A stretch of 11,847 nt of DNA from Ruminiclostridium sp. (GTDB lineage: Bacteria > Bacillota_A > Clostridia > Oscillospirales > Ruminococcaceae). Below the pieces are notes generated by a model. That model did no database searches. It had not been told where the DNA came from and saw only the letters and a list, made by a program, of their open reading frames with translations. The stretch is taken from contig JAFZOA010000484.1 in the NCBI GenBank assembly GCA_017550775.1, positions 1-11,847 of the forward strand, read 5' to 3'. The translations under genes and the position numbers were made by a program. This document shows, one piece after another, positions 5,718-11,847 of the stretch (the first letter of the stretch is position 1; the number at the start of each line of letters is the position of its first letter).

Positions 5718-5738
5718 GAGTACAAGGGGGGGACTGTA

Positions 5739-7277
5739 ATGGGAAAAGGCTATGGCGAAGCAGGAGCGAGCTGGACCAAGCGAGCATTAAAAGGGTTTAC
5801 CGCCCAGAGCGGTAACCCGATTGAAGATATAGACCTCAATAATAAGACGATGAGGCAGCGGGCGCGCATACTGTATATGGCTGCGCCTGTTGCAACTGCG
5901 GCGATAAACACCAATCGCACATCTGTTATCGGTCCCGGTCTTCATATGCGCTGTGCGATCAACCGAGAAATACTCGGTATTACGCCGGAGCGCGAAAAAG
6001 AATGGCAGAGGCGTACAGAAGCGGAGTTCCGAATGTGGGCGGAGAATAAAAATGCCTGCGACGCGCTCGGTATCAACGATTTCTACGAAATGCAGCAGGT
6101 CGCTTTGAAAGCGTGGCTGACAAGCGGCGATGTATTCGCGCTTGTCAAGCGTTATGATGTTACGCGAGATATGCCGTATAGTCTGCGGCTTCATCTGATC
6201 GAGGCGGACCGCGTAAGTACGCCGCAAGACCTGCGGAACATAATGCCGACAGAAGGGCTTGACCGCAAGACCGGAAACAAGATACACGACGGAGTTGAGG
6301 TCGATGCGAACGGGCGTGTTGTAGCATACCACATCTGCAATGTATATCCCGGAGAATTTCTGTTATCTACTGCGGAATGGACGCGTGTCGAGGCTGTCGG
6401 AGAAAAGACAGGCCTGCCGAACATCATACAGATAATGGAGACCGAGCGCCCCGATCAGTACAGAGGCGTATCTTATCTCGCTCCCGTTATAGAAACGCTG
6501 TTGCAACAGCGCAGATATACCGAAAGCGAGCTGACGGCGGCTCTGGTACAGTCGTTCCTTACAGCGTGGATCACAACACAAGCGCCGGACGCGGACGCGT
6601 TCTCACTGAATGAAACGGGCGGAGCTCCGCCGGACAATGTATCGGATGACGAAAACGAGTATGAAATGGGGCCGGGAACGATAAACACACTTCGCCCGGG
6701 AGAAAGCGTAGTATTCGGAGAGCCGAACATACCGACAGCGGGCTTTGAAACATTTATGAAGACAATATGTCGGTTGATAGGCTCGGCTTTGGAACTGCCG
6801 TATGATGTGCTTCTCAAAGAATTCAACAGCTCATATTCAGCGTCCAGGGGTGCCTTACAGCAGGCGTGGGAAATGTTCAAAATGCGTCGTTCGTGGTTCG
6901 TCAATGACTTCTGCCGACCTGTGTACGAAACTTGGCTCGCTGAAGCTGTGGCAAGAGGGCGCATACAGGCGCCGGGCTTCTTTAACGATCCCCTCATACG
7001 CGCAGCGTGGAGCGGCGCTCGGTGGGATGGACCGGTACAGGCACAACTCGATCCTGTCAAGGAAGCTTCCGCGAACGAGCTGCTCGTGGCTCACGGCTGG
7101 AAGACGAATGAGCAGATAACCCGTGAATACTACGGCGGCAACTGGGCGGAAAACATAGAACAGTTAAATCACGAAACAGATCTGTTTGCTGACGCGGCGG
7201 CAAAATTACAGCAAACAGCTCCGAACGAAACAACCGAGGAAGGTGACGATAATGCCGAAGAAAAAGGCGATAAATGA
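5739..7277 (+). CDS. Portal protein, lambda gpB family
   Basis: This 512-residue protein forms the dodecameric ring at one capsid vertex through which DNA enters and leaves. Family signatures are clear: AAPVATAAINTNRTSVIGPG at 48-67, RPDQYRGVSYLAPVIETL at 227-244, and a C-terminal GWKTNEQITREYYGG. The length matches lambda gpB (533) closely. The frame is open from a TTG at 5694, but AAGGGGGGGA at 5724-5733 precedes the ATG at 5739, and residues before it overlap a terminator hairpin, so 5739 is the start used here. An acidic low-complexity stretch, DNVSDDENEYEMG, sits near residue 305. The 3' end is acidic (EEGDDNAEEKGDK) and overlaps the protease gene by 26 bp. The gene appears complete. Confidence 0.94.
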   Translation: MGKGYGEAGASWTKRALKGFTAQSGNPIEDIDLNNKTMRQRARILYMAAPVATAAINTNRTSVIGPGLHMRCAINREILGITPEREKEWQRRTEAEFRMWAENKNACDALGINDFYEMQQVALKAWLTSGDVFALVKRYDVTRDMPYSLRLHLIEADRVSTPQDLRNIMPTEGLDRKTGNKIHDGVEVDANGRVVAYHICNVYPGEFLLSTAEWTRVEAVGEKTGLPNIIQIMETERPDQYRGVSYLAPVIETLLQQRRYTESELTAALVQSFLTAWITTQAPDADAFSLNETGGAPPDNVSDDENEYEMGPGTINTLRPGESVVFGEPNIPTAGFETFMKTICRLIGSALELPYDVLLKEFNSSYSASRGALQQAWEMFKMRRSWFVNDFCRPVYETWLAEAVARGRIQAPGFFNDPLIRAAWSGARWDGPVQAQLDPVKEASANELLVAHGWKTNEQITREYYGGNWAENIEQLNHETDLFADAAAKLQQTAPNETTEEGDDNAEEKGDK

Positions 7278-8496
7278 TATTCTGCGTAACTGTTATGCTA
7301 TGAAATTTAGCACAGACGACAGCGCAGAGATCACTATGTACGGAGAGATCGTCGAGGCACAGCCTGTTGACTGGTGGACAGGTAAACCTATCGAGGGTGA
7401 ATATATCATTCAGAAAGAGTTCCTTGAAGACCTTGAAACAGTCGTAAACACAGGTGTAAAGAATGTGACATTCAGAATGAGCAGTATCGGCGGCGACGCG
7501 AATGTGTCTGTACTGATACATAATCGTATCAGAGAGCTTGCGGGCAGCGGAGTTGCAACAACCTGTGTTATTGACGGAGTGGCGGAATCGGGCGGTAGTC
7601 TGATAGCCTGCTCCTGCGATAAGGTTATTGTCAATGAATCGTCGCTGTTTATGATGCATAGGTGCTGGGGATATATTTGGGGTGCTTACAACGCCGACGA
7701 TCTCCGCGAATCAGCGAACGCACTTGAAGCCACTGATAAACAGCAGATAGCGATATACCGGCGCAAGAGCGAAAAAACGGACGCTGTGATCACTCACATG
7801 ATGAGCAAAACCACATTCCTTGTCGGGCAGGAGATCATTGACGAAGGCTTCGCCGATGAACTGTCAGACGGCACGGAAAACAAGGTAACGATAGCAGCGA
7901 GCGCGGATAAACGCTTTATATTTGCCAACGGACACAGGCTGCCTATCCCTCGCGGAATGGTTCTGCCTGATTTTATTTCTACACAGGTAGCGAGCGCTCC
8001 GGCAGCGCAAACTATAAAATCAAAGTCGGCTGACGACACCGACACAAATCAGAAGGAGGAAACCACTATGGCAACAAATCTTAGTGAGCTGCGGACAGAA
8101 AACCCGGAGCTCGCGACAACGGTTGAGCAGGAAATCCGCAGTGCCGTGTCAGCCGACAACGACAAGGCTGTATCGACGGCGGTAGAAGCCGAACGCTCCC
8201 GTATGGCCGAGATAGACGAGATAGGAAGCCTTTACGATCCCGATCTTGTCAAGGAAGCCAAGTATGACAAGCCTTGCTCCGCTGCGGAGCTCGCGCTTCG
8301 TGCGGCAAAGGCACAGGCAAAGCAGGGTAAGCACTTCGTCTGCGATATGGACGACGACAACAAGAAGTCCGGTGCGAATGATGTAGCTGAAAGTCCTGCT
8401 CCCGACGACGCCAAGACCGATGATAACCCCGAAGATGTAAAGGCTTCGGCAAAAGCGGCGGTCGCGCGGTGGAAGAATATCAAGGAGGGAAAGTAA
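7252..8496 (+). CDS. ClpP-fold head maturation protease fused to scaffold domain (lambda C-like)
   Basis: This 414-residue protein joins an N-terminal serine protease (about 1-235) to a C-terminal scaffold region (about 273-414). The protease has the ClpP-type oxyanion segment MSSIGGDANVSV (76-87), a nucleophile region GVAESGGSLIA with probable catalytic S113, and FMMHR with probable catalytic H136. Where ClpP has its catalytic Asp before FL, this protein aligns with Thr187 (KTTFL), so the third residue may come from elsewhere. A linker rich in Ala, Asp and Thr (about 245-272) separates the domains. The frame opens at 7186, but GAGGAAGGTG at 7236-7245 supports the ATG at 7252, which lies inside the portal gene. 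Lambda gpC has the same fused arrangement. An internal start gives a separate scaffold (see next entry). Confidence 0.88.
   Translation: MPKKKAINDILRNCYAMKFSTDDSAEITMYGEIVEAQPVDWWTGKPIEGEYIIQKEFLEDLETVVNTGVKNVTFRMSSIGGDANVSVLIHNRIRELAGSGVATTCVIDGVAESGGSLIACSCDKVIVNESSLFMMHRCWGYIWGAYNADDLRESANALEATDKQQIAIYRRKSEKTDAVITHMMSKTTFLVGQEIIDEGFADELSDGTENKVTIAASADKRFIFANGHRLPIPRGMVLPDFISTQVASAPAAQTIKSKSADDTDTNQKEETTMATNLSELRTENPELATTVEQEIRSAVSADNDKAVSTAVEAERSRMAEIDEIGSLYDPDLVKEAKYDKPCSAAELALRAAKAQAKQGKHFVCDMDDDNKKSGANDVAESPAPDDAKTDDNPEDVKASAKAAVARWKNIKEGK
8068..8496 (+). CDS. Scaffold protein from internal in-frame start (lambda Nu3-like)
   Basis: Within the protease gene and in the same frame, an ATG at 8068 (Met273 of the long protein) is preceded by AAGGAGGA at 8053-8060 with seven bases between, a near-perfect ribosome-binding site that has no reason to be there unless used. 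Translation from it gives 142 residues: a helical, highly charged protein (VEQEIRSAVSADNDKAVS, then EAERSRMAEIDEIGSL), Ala/Lys/Asp-rich, with no enzymatic motif. This fits a capsid scaffold that directs major-capsid assembly and is then removed. Lambda makes Nu3 from the 3' end of gene C in the same way. The stop is directly followed by the decoration gene start. The call rests on the start site, composition and position rather than on motif identity. Confidence 0.75.
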   Translation: MATNLSELRTENPELATTVEQEIRSAVSADNDKAVSTAVEAERSRMAEIDEIGSLYDPDLVKEAKYDKPCSAAELALRAAKAQAKQGKHFVCDMDDDNKKSGANDVAESPAPDDAKTDDNPEDVKASAKAAVARWKNIKEGK

Positions 8497-9069
8497 ATGG
8501 CAAAGGAACTCGTAAACAAGATCGGCTCTATCGGGCAGGATAATCTTATTGCGAAACTTACTCCTGCCGCCGAAACATTCGGTATCAAACTCGCACAGCT
8601 TGCAGAAGCGGCGACTATCAAGAGAGGAACACTTCTTTGCAAGAACGCAAGCGGTAAGTATGTCGCGTATACCGGCTCTGTTGCAACAGAGGAATTTAAC
8701 GGCGACGGCTCGGCAAAGACATTTACTCTTACCGGCAAGCCTGCTTCTATCAGCGGCGTGGTCGTTGGTACAGACGCGGCGGTAGTTGATGACTACAACG
8801 CATACACGGGAGTTGTCACACTCCATACTGCCCCCGCTGCGGGAACAAAGAATGTCAAGGTGACATACTCGACAGGCAGCGTTCCGTCTGCAATTCTCTG
8901 TGTAGATACAGCGGTCGGTACATCTGCCGACGAAACATCGGTAGCATACCGTAGCGGCAATTTCAGCCGCAAGCACATCATACTCCCGACAGGTTATACA
9001 CTTACCGAGAGTGATGAAGACGAGCTCCGTAAATATGACATCATATTCACGGACACGCTCGACGCATAA
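8497..9069 (+). CDS. Head decoration protein, lambda gpD family, with inserted beta-rich domain
   Basis: This 190-residue protein is longer than lambda gpD (110). The gpD-type halves are GTLLCKNASGKYVAY (44-58) and, after an insertion, ILCVDTAVGTSADETSVAY with SGNFSRKHIILP (about 133-164). Between them, residues 66-126 form a beta-rich module with the pattern NGDGSAKTFTLTGKP, then TGVVTLHTAPAAGTKNVKVTY, a sequence type seen in several phage structural proteins. gpD trimers clamp the expanded capsid against internal DNA pressure; the insert would project outward. The ATG at 8497 directly follows the previous stop, with AAGGAGGG at 8482-8489. The product sits between scaffold and major capsid, as in lambda. 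Confidence 0.82.
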   Translation: MAKELVNKIGSIGQDNLIAKLTPAAETFGIKLAQLAEAATIKRGTLLCKNASGKYVAYTGSVATEEFNGDGSAKTFTLTGKPASISGVVVGTDAAVVDDYNAYTGVVTLHTAPAAGTKNVKVTYSTGSVPSAILCVDTAVGTSADETSVAYRSGNFSRKHIILPTGYTLTESDEDELRKYDIIFTDTLDA

Positions 9070-9083
9070 GGAGGAAACGAATT

Positions 9084-10175
9084 ATGGCATTAGATATTTA
9101 CAGCACTTACTATATGCTTGAAGCGGTCAGAGAGATACCCCTTGAACACACATTTTTCAAGGAGAGATACTTCCCGACCGACGCAGCTATGGATATTTTC
9201 GGTACCTCAAAGGTGCTCGTTGACTACAAGAAGAACACACAGGGCGTAGCTCCGTTCGTTCTTCCTCGCGTCGGCGCTATCCCCGTAGGGCGCGACGGCT
9301 TCGATACCGCAGAGCTCGAACCTGCGAACATCTGCATATCCAAGCCCCTTACGCTCGATCAGCTTCAGAACAGAGGCTTTGGTGAATCGCTCCTGTCGGA
9401 GAAAACACCCGCAGAAAGAGCGCAGTATTTTCTTATGGATGACCTTGCAGATCTGTCCGCGCGTATCTCTCGTACAGAGGAAATACTTGCAGTCAAGACT
9501 ATGCTCGATAACGGCTGCGTAATGAGGCACAGGACGGATCGTGAGGATATCTACGAGGATATCGAGGTTAAGTTCTATGACGGACCGAATAACCCCGCGA
9601 TCTTTACCCCTGCCAATACCTGGTCGCACTCTACATACTCCAGCGGCACTTGGACGCCCGGCAACTGGTACGATGACATCTGCTCTATGATAAAGATGCT
9701 CACAAGAAACGGCAGACCGGCAACAGAAATTCTTGTCGCGGGAGATGTAGGCGACTTCCTTATGAGCGACGGTTGGGTACTCGCTATGCTCGATAACCGC
9801 CGTACAGAAATGGGCAGGATCGATCCGAAGCTCCTCACAGAGTATGTTAACGAAATAGGCGTGTTCAACTTCAAGGGCAGAGTTCTCCCGATACTCGTCA
9901 ATGACGGTACATACGAGAGCAACGGTTCAGATGTTCCGTATATTCCGAACGGTACGGTTATCGTTACCGCTCCAAATGTCGGCAAGGGACTTTACGGAGC
10001 TGTAACCCAGATGGAGCAGGACGGAAATTACCACACCTATGCAGGACGCAGAGTTCCTATGCACTACTTCACAATGCGTCCGCCTGTCAAGGAAACACAG
10101 CTTACTTCTCGTCCGCTGTTCGTTCCCAAGAGGGCGAATCCTTGGACGGTCGCGAAGCAGGTTCTCGGCTCGTAA
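9084..10175 (+). CDS. Major capsid protein, lambda gpE family
   Basis: This 363-residue protein is the main shell subunit, close to lambda gpE (341). Family features include the N-terminal HTFFKERYFPT (22-32), VAPFVLPRVGAIPVGRDGF (55-73), an E-loop-like segment, and the C-terminal HYFTMRPPVKETQLTSRPLF, near-canonical for the gpE group. Middle residues around 140-230 include the MIKMLTRNGRPATEILVAGD segment, typical of the P-domain of this family. The ATG at 9084 follows AAGGAGGAAA at 9069-9078, a strong site that fits the high expression needed for a capsid subunit. It lies 14 bp after the decoration gene and 24 bp before the FI-like gene. No break or frameshift is visible. Confidence 0.92.
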   Translation: MALDIYSTYYMLEAVREIPLEHTFFKERYFPTDAAMDIFGTSKVLVDYKKNTQGVAPFVLPRVGAIPVGRDGFDTAELEPANICISKPLTLDQLQNRGFGESLLSEKTPAERAQYFLMDDLADLSARISRTEEILAVKTMLDNGCVMRHRTDREDIYEDIEVKFYDGPNNPAIFTPANTWSHSTYSSGTWTPGNWYDDICSMIKMLTRNGRPATEILVAGDVGDFLMSDGWVLAMLDNRRTEMGRIDPKLLTEYVNEIGVFNFKGRVLPILVNDGTYESNGSDVPYIPNGTVIVTAPNVGKGLYGAVTQMEQDGNYHTYAGRRVPMHYFTMRPPVKETQLTSRPLFVPKRANPWTVAKQVLGS

Positions 10176-10199
10176 TCCGTAAGCGAAAGGAGCACAAAT

Positions 10200-10613
10200 A
10201 TGATACGAATGATTTGCGGATCAACAGCTATCGGCACAAAGATTTACAGCGCATCAGACGGGGCGTTCTCGGCGGACAAAGAAGTCGAGAAACGCCTTGT
10301 CGCTCTCGGTGTCGCGGAATATGTCGGCAGAAACGCTGTTGCAACAAGCGGAGAGAGCGTTTCAGACAGTGAGACAGGTGTAGATATACCCGACGAGGAA
10401 AACACCGCAGAGAGCGTTTCAGAAGCCGTGAGCGATATTCCCGAATACAGTATAGACAGCTCTATCGGAGAATTAAGAACACTGGTGAAGAATGCGGGTC
10501 TCTCTTTCAAGGCGAACACCAAAAAGGACGCTCTTGTAAAAATGCTCGACGAGTATTACGGTGTCGGTGGGCTTGAAGACATAGGACTGAGCGCAGAGGA
10601 CATAGTTGTATGA
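10200..10613 (+). CDS. FI-like small protein with C-terminal HeH/SAP-like domain
   Basis: This 137-residue protein occupies the FI position after the capsid gene. The N-terminus (VEKRLVALGVAEYVG at about 29-43) resembles the short head-region proteins whose end reads like an 'L-x-GVAEYV' strand-turn. Residues 50-80 are a Ser/Glu/Asp-rich linker in which a 15-base DNA repeat gives the peptide ESVS twice. Residues 83-120 (SIDSSIGELRTLVKNAG, then KKDALVKMLDEYY) look like a helix-extended-helix or SAP/LEM-like domain, often nucleic-acid binding. Lambda gpFI helps the terminase-DNA complex join the empty head. A similar role is likely by position, but there is no close motif identity. Start ATG at 10200 has GAAAGGAG upstream (10185-10192). 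Confidence 0.55.
   Translation: MIRMICGSTAIGTKIYSASDGAFSADKEVEKRLVALGVAEYVGRNAVATSGESVSDSETGVDIPDEENTAESVSEAVSDIPEYSIDSSIGELRTLVKNAGLSFKANTKKDALVKMLDEYYGVGGLEDIGLSAEDIVV
10352..10423 (+). repeat. 15-bp direct repeat inside the FI-like gene
   Basis: AGAGAGCGTTTCAGA occurs at 10352-10366 and again at 10409-10423, 57 bp apart, which is exactly 19 codons, so both are in the same frame and encode the same ESVS-type peptide. It lies in the acidic linker and may reflect a small internal duplication. Confidence 0.6.
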
Positions 10614-10993
10614 GCGCGTTCAAGGATATGGTCGAAGCAGACAACAAAGCGATATTTCTCAATGCTGACGAGTTTGCGGAGATACACACAGTTGAGTATA
10701 ACGGTGTGACATACTCTGATATTCCTGTACTCCTTACCAAAGTCAAGGAAACGAAGCGTCCGGTGCTCGTTATCGGAAAGGACGAAGATCACCTTGACGG
10801 TCTGCACCTTGCTACCGCCGTAGCGCATATCGCGCTTGCTGACATGAACGGAGTTATCCCCGAACAAAAACAGCTTATACGCATTAATGACGGCGAGGCT
10901 CTTGGTATGCCGTTTATGATGACATATCGGATAAAGGTATCTGACTGTGAAATGGGTATGATTCGGCTTGAATTGGAGGCGTATGATGAATGA
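10610..10993 (+). CDS. Head-tail joining protein, FII-like
   Basis: This 127-residue protein is close in size to lambda gpFII (117) and sits at the same place, after the FI-like gene and before Z. It contains the head-tail attachment pattern IFLNADEFAEIHTVEYNGV (15-33), with FLNADEFAE as the most telling part, followed by predicted beta strands. gpFII binds the gpW-sealed head and provides the surface for tail docking. The start ATG overlaps the previous stop as ATGA (10610-10613), and the end overlaps the next start in the same way, so the three genes are translationally coupled. Membership is judged by pattern and position. Confidence 0.7.
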   Translation: MSAFKDMVEADNKAIFLNADEFAEIHTVEYNGVTYSDIPVLLTKVKETKRPVLVIGKDEDHLDGLHLATAVAHIALADMNGVIPEQKQLIRINDGEALGMPFMMTYRIKVSDCEMGMIRLELEAYDE

Positions 10994-11616
10994 GTGAAGA
11001 TATTTATTCAATGGAACGCTCCGCTATCAAGAATGGCATATCCACATATCTCGTTGACGATGTAGGCGGCGACAGCATTGACCAAGTCTCCAAAATGCTT
11101 GCGGGAATACCGCACGCTGCGGACAAGGCGATAGGCTCGGCAATAAAGAGAGCCGCCCAGAGCGGTGAGGCTTATGCGGCGCGTGCTGTGCGTGATGAAT
11201 ATTTCGTGTCAGCCGCAGACTTCAAGGCCTACACCAAATCAAAGCGACACATCAATACTTCCGGTGGAACAACCGAAATCGACATAGAGTTCAGAGGTTT
11301 TCATATTCCCCTGCTCCATTTCGACACAAAGGTCGATTCGTCCGGGCGCGTGGTAACGAGAGTAAGGCGTACATCAAGCAAGGTCGTTCTCGACCACGTC
11401 TTTTCACAGACAGTCGGAACACACGGCCACACAGGAGTATTCGAGCGCAAGACATCAAAGCGCTTGCCTATCGAAGAAAAGCTCGGACCGTCAACTCCAC
11501 AGATGATGGACGCTAATGACGATGTGTCGCAGGCTATCGGTGACAAGGTACGCGAAACATTTGACAAGCGTATCGAGCACGAGATCACCGCTATACTCAA
11601 CGGGTATCGGAGGTAA
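10990..11616 (+). CDS. Minor tail protein, lambda gpZ-like
   Basis: This 208-residue protein is close to lambda gpZ (192) and in the same order. Helical N-terminal region contains ADKAIGSAIKRAAQSGEAYA (44-63), a hallmark of this family, in which such a helix precedes a beta region. Later, IEFRGFHIPLLHF and a C-terminal SKRLPIEEKLGPSTPQMM segment also fit the group. gpZ is needed for correct placement of the DNA end at the head-tail junction and for infectivity. Start overlaps the previous stop (ATGA, 10990-10993), with GGAGG at 10975-10979. The C-terminus is amphipathic helix with basic end. Confidence 0.75.
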   Translation: MSEDIYSMERSAIKNGISTYLVDDVGGDSIDQVSKMLAGIPHAADKAIGSAIKRAAQSGEAYAARAVRDEYFVSAADFKAYTKSKRHINTSGGTTEIDIEFRGFHIPLLHFDTKVDSSGRVVTRVRRTSSKVVLDHVFSQTVGTHGHTGVFERKTSKRLPIEEKLGPSTPQMMDANDDVSQAIGDKVRETFDKRIEHEITAILNGYRR

Positions 11617-11619
11617 TCT

Positions 11620-11847
11620 ATGACACATTATGAAGCGCTCGACATTCTCAAAAACTATCTCGAAGAGGTAGTCGCCGGAGATAAGTTTCCGGTACAGGTG
11701 CAAAAGGGCGACACCGAGCAGATAACCCGCGAGCCCGAAATCCACAAAATGCGACTGCCCCATAGCAGCGACGCAAAGAAGATCGCTCCCTATATTATTG
11801 TTAGATATGTTCAGAGCATAGATAACCAGGAAGTAGGGAGAGAAACA
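11620..11847 (+). CDS. Probable tail terminator (gpU-like), partial at window end
   Basis: The ATG at 11620 is preceded by GGAGGT (11609-11614), five bases upstream, and the frame is open to the window edge, giving 76 residues so far. It begins with a helix (HYEALDILKNYLEEVV), then a short strand region and APYIIVRYVQSID at about 56-68, a beta strand common in phage tail-completion proteins. Lambda gpU lies right after Z and caps the tail tube. Identity beyond position and this strand is not visible, and the gene is cut, so the call is tentative. Confidence 0.5.
   Translation, partial: MTHYEALDILKNYLEEVVAGDKFPVQVQKGDTEQITREPEIHKMRLPHSSDAKKIAPYIIVRYVQSIDNQEVGRET

Noticed and set aside
5694..5738. 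Upstream TTG start for the portal gene
   Set aside because: The segment overlaps a terminator hairpin and lacks a ribosome-binding site, while the ATG at 5739 has a good one.
7186..7251. Upstream start for the protease gene
   Set aside because: It would overlap the portal by far more and lacks the strong site seen before the ATG at 7252.
8149..8976. A 275-codon open frame on the minus strand spanning the scaffold region and decoration gene
   Set aside because: It is antisense to two well-supported genes, Cys-rich and low in recognisable motif, with no ribosome-binding site, so it is a shadow of the plus-strand codon pattern.

Overview
The window reads as the late packaging and head region of a tailed phage or prophage with lambda-like gene order. 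Every protein gene is on the plus strand. Strong AGGAGG-type Shine-Dalgarno sites, frequent ATA isoleucine codons and roughly balanced base composition suggest a gut-type Bacillota (Clostridia) host. That host call is an inference from style only. No bacterial chromosomal gene, integrase or att site is visible, so free phage and integrated prophage cannot be told apart.

Left part (1-2409): the tail of a small membrane protein, then a tightly packed cassette of a ParB-like protein with a C-terminal zinc-type CxxC, a PAPS-reductase-family (PP-loop) protein, and a second ParB-like protein. The last two resemble the IbrA/IbrB pair. The cassette lies directly before the packaging genes.

Middle (2410-2863): 454 bp with no convincing gene but rich in inverted repeats, G/C-run motifs and imperfect direct repeats. 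It ends in a possible hairpin that would hide the GTG start of the small terminase gene. By position (just before an Nu1-like gene, as in lambda) this is the best candidate for the cos site and terminase-binding region. Some of it may also act as a structured RNA. It is the most interesting non-coding part of the window.

Right part (2864-11847): the order matches lambda: Nu1-like small terminase, A-like large terminase (GpA family), W-like connector protein, B-like portal, C-like ClpP-fold protease with an in-frame internal start giving a Nu3-like scaffold, D-like decoration protein with an inserted beta-rich domain, E-like major capsid, FI-like and FII-like proteins, Z-like minor tail protein, and the start of a probable U-like tail terminator cut by the window end. 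Genes are mostly butt-joined or overlap by a few bases, so they look like one late operon. The clear break is an 88-bp gap between W and portal that holds two terminator-like hairpins.

Together the genes would recognise and cut concatemeric phage DNA, drive it through the portal into a scaffolded, protease-matured and decorated capsid, and close the head for tail joining.
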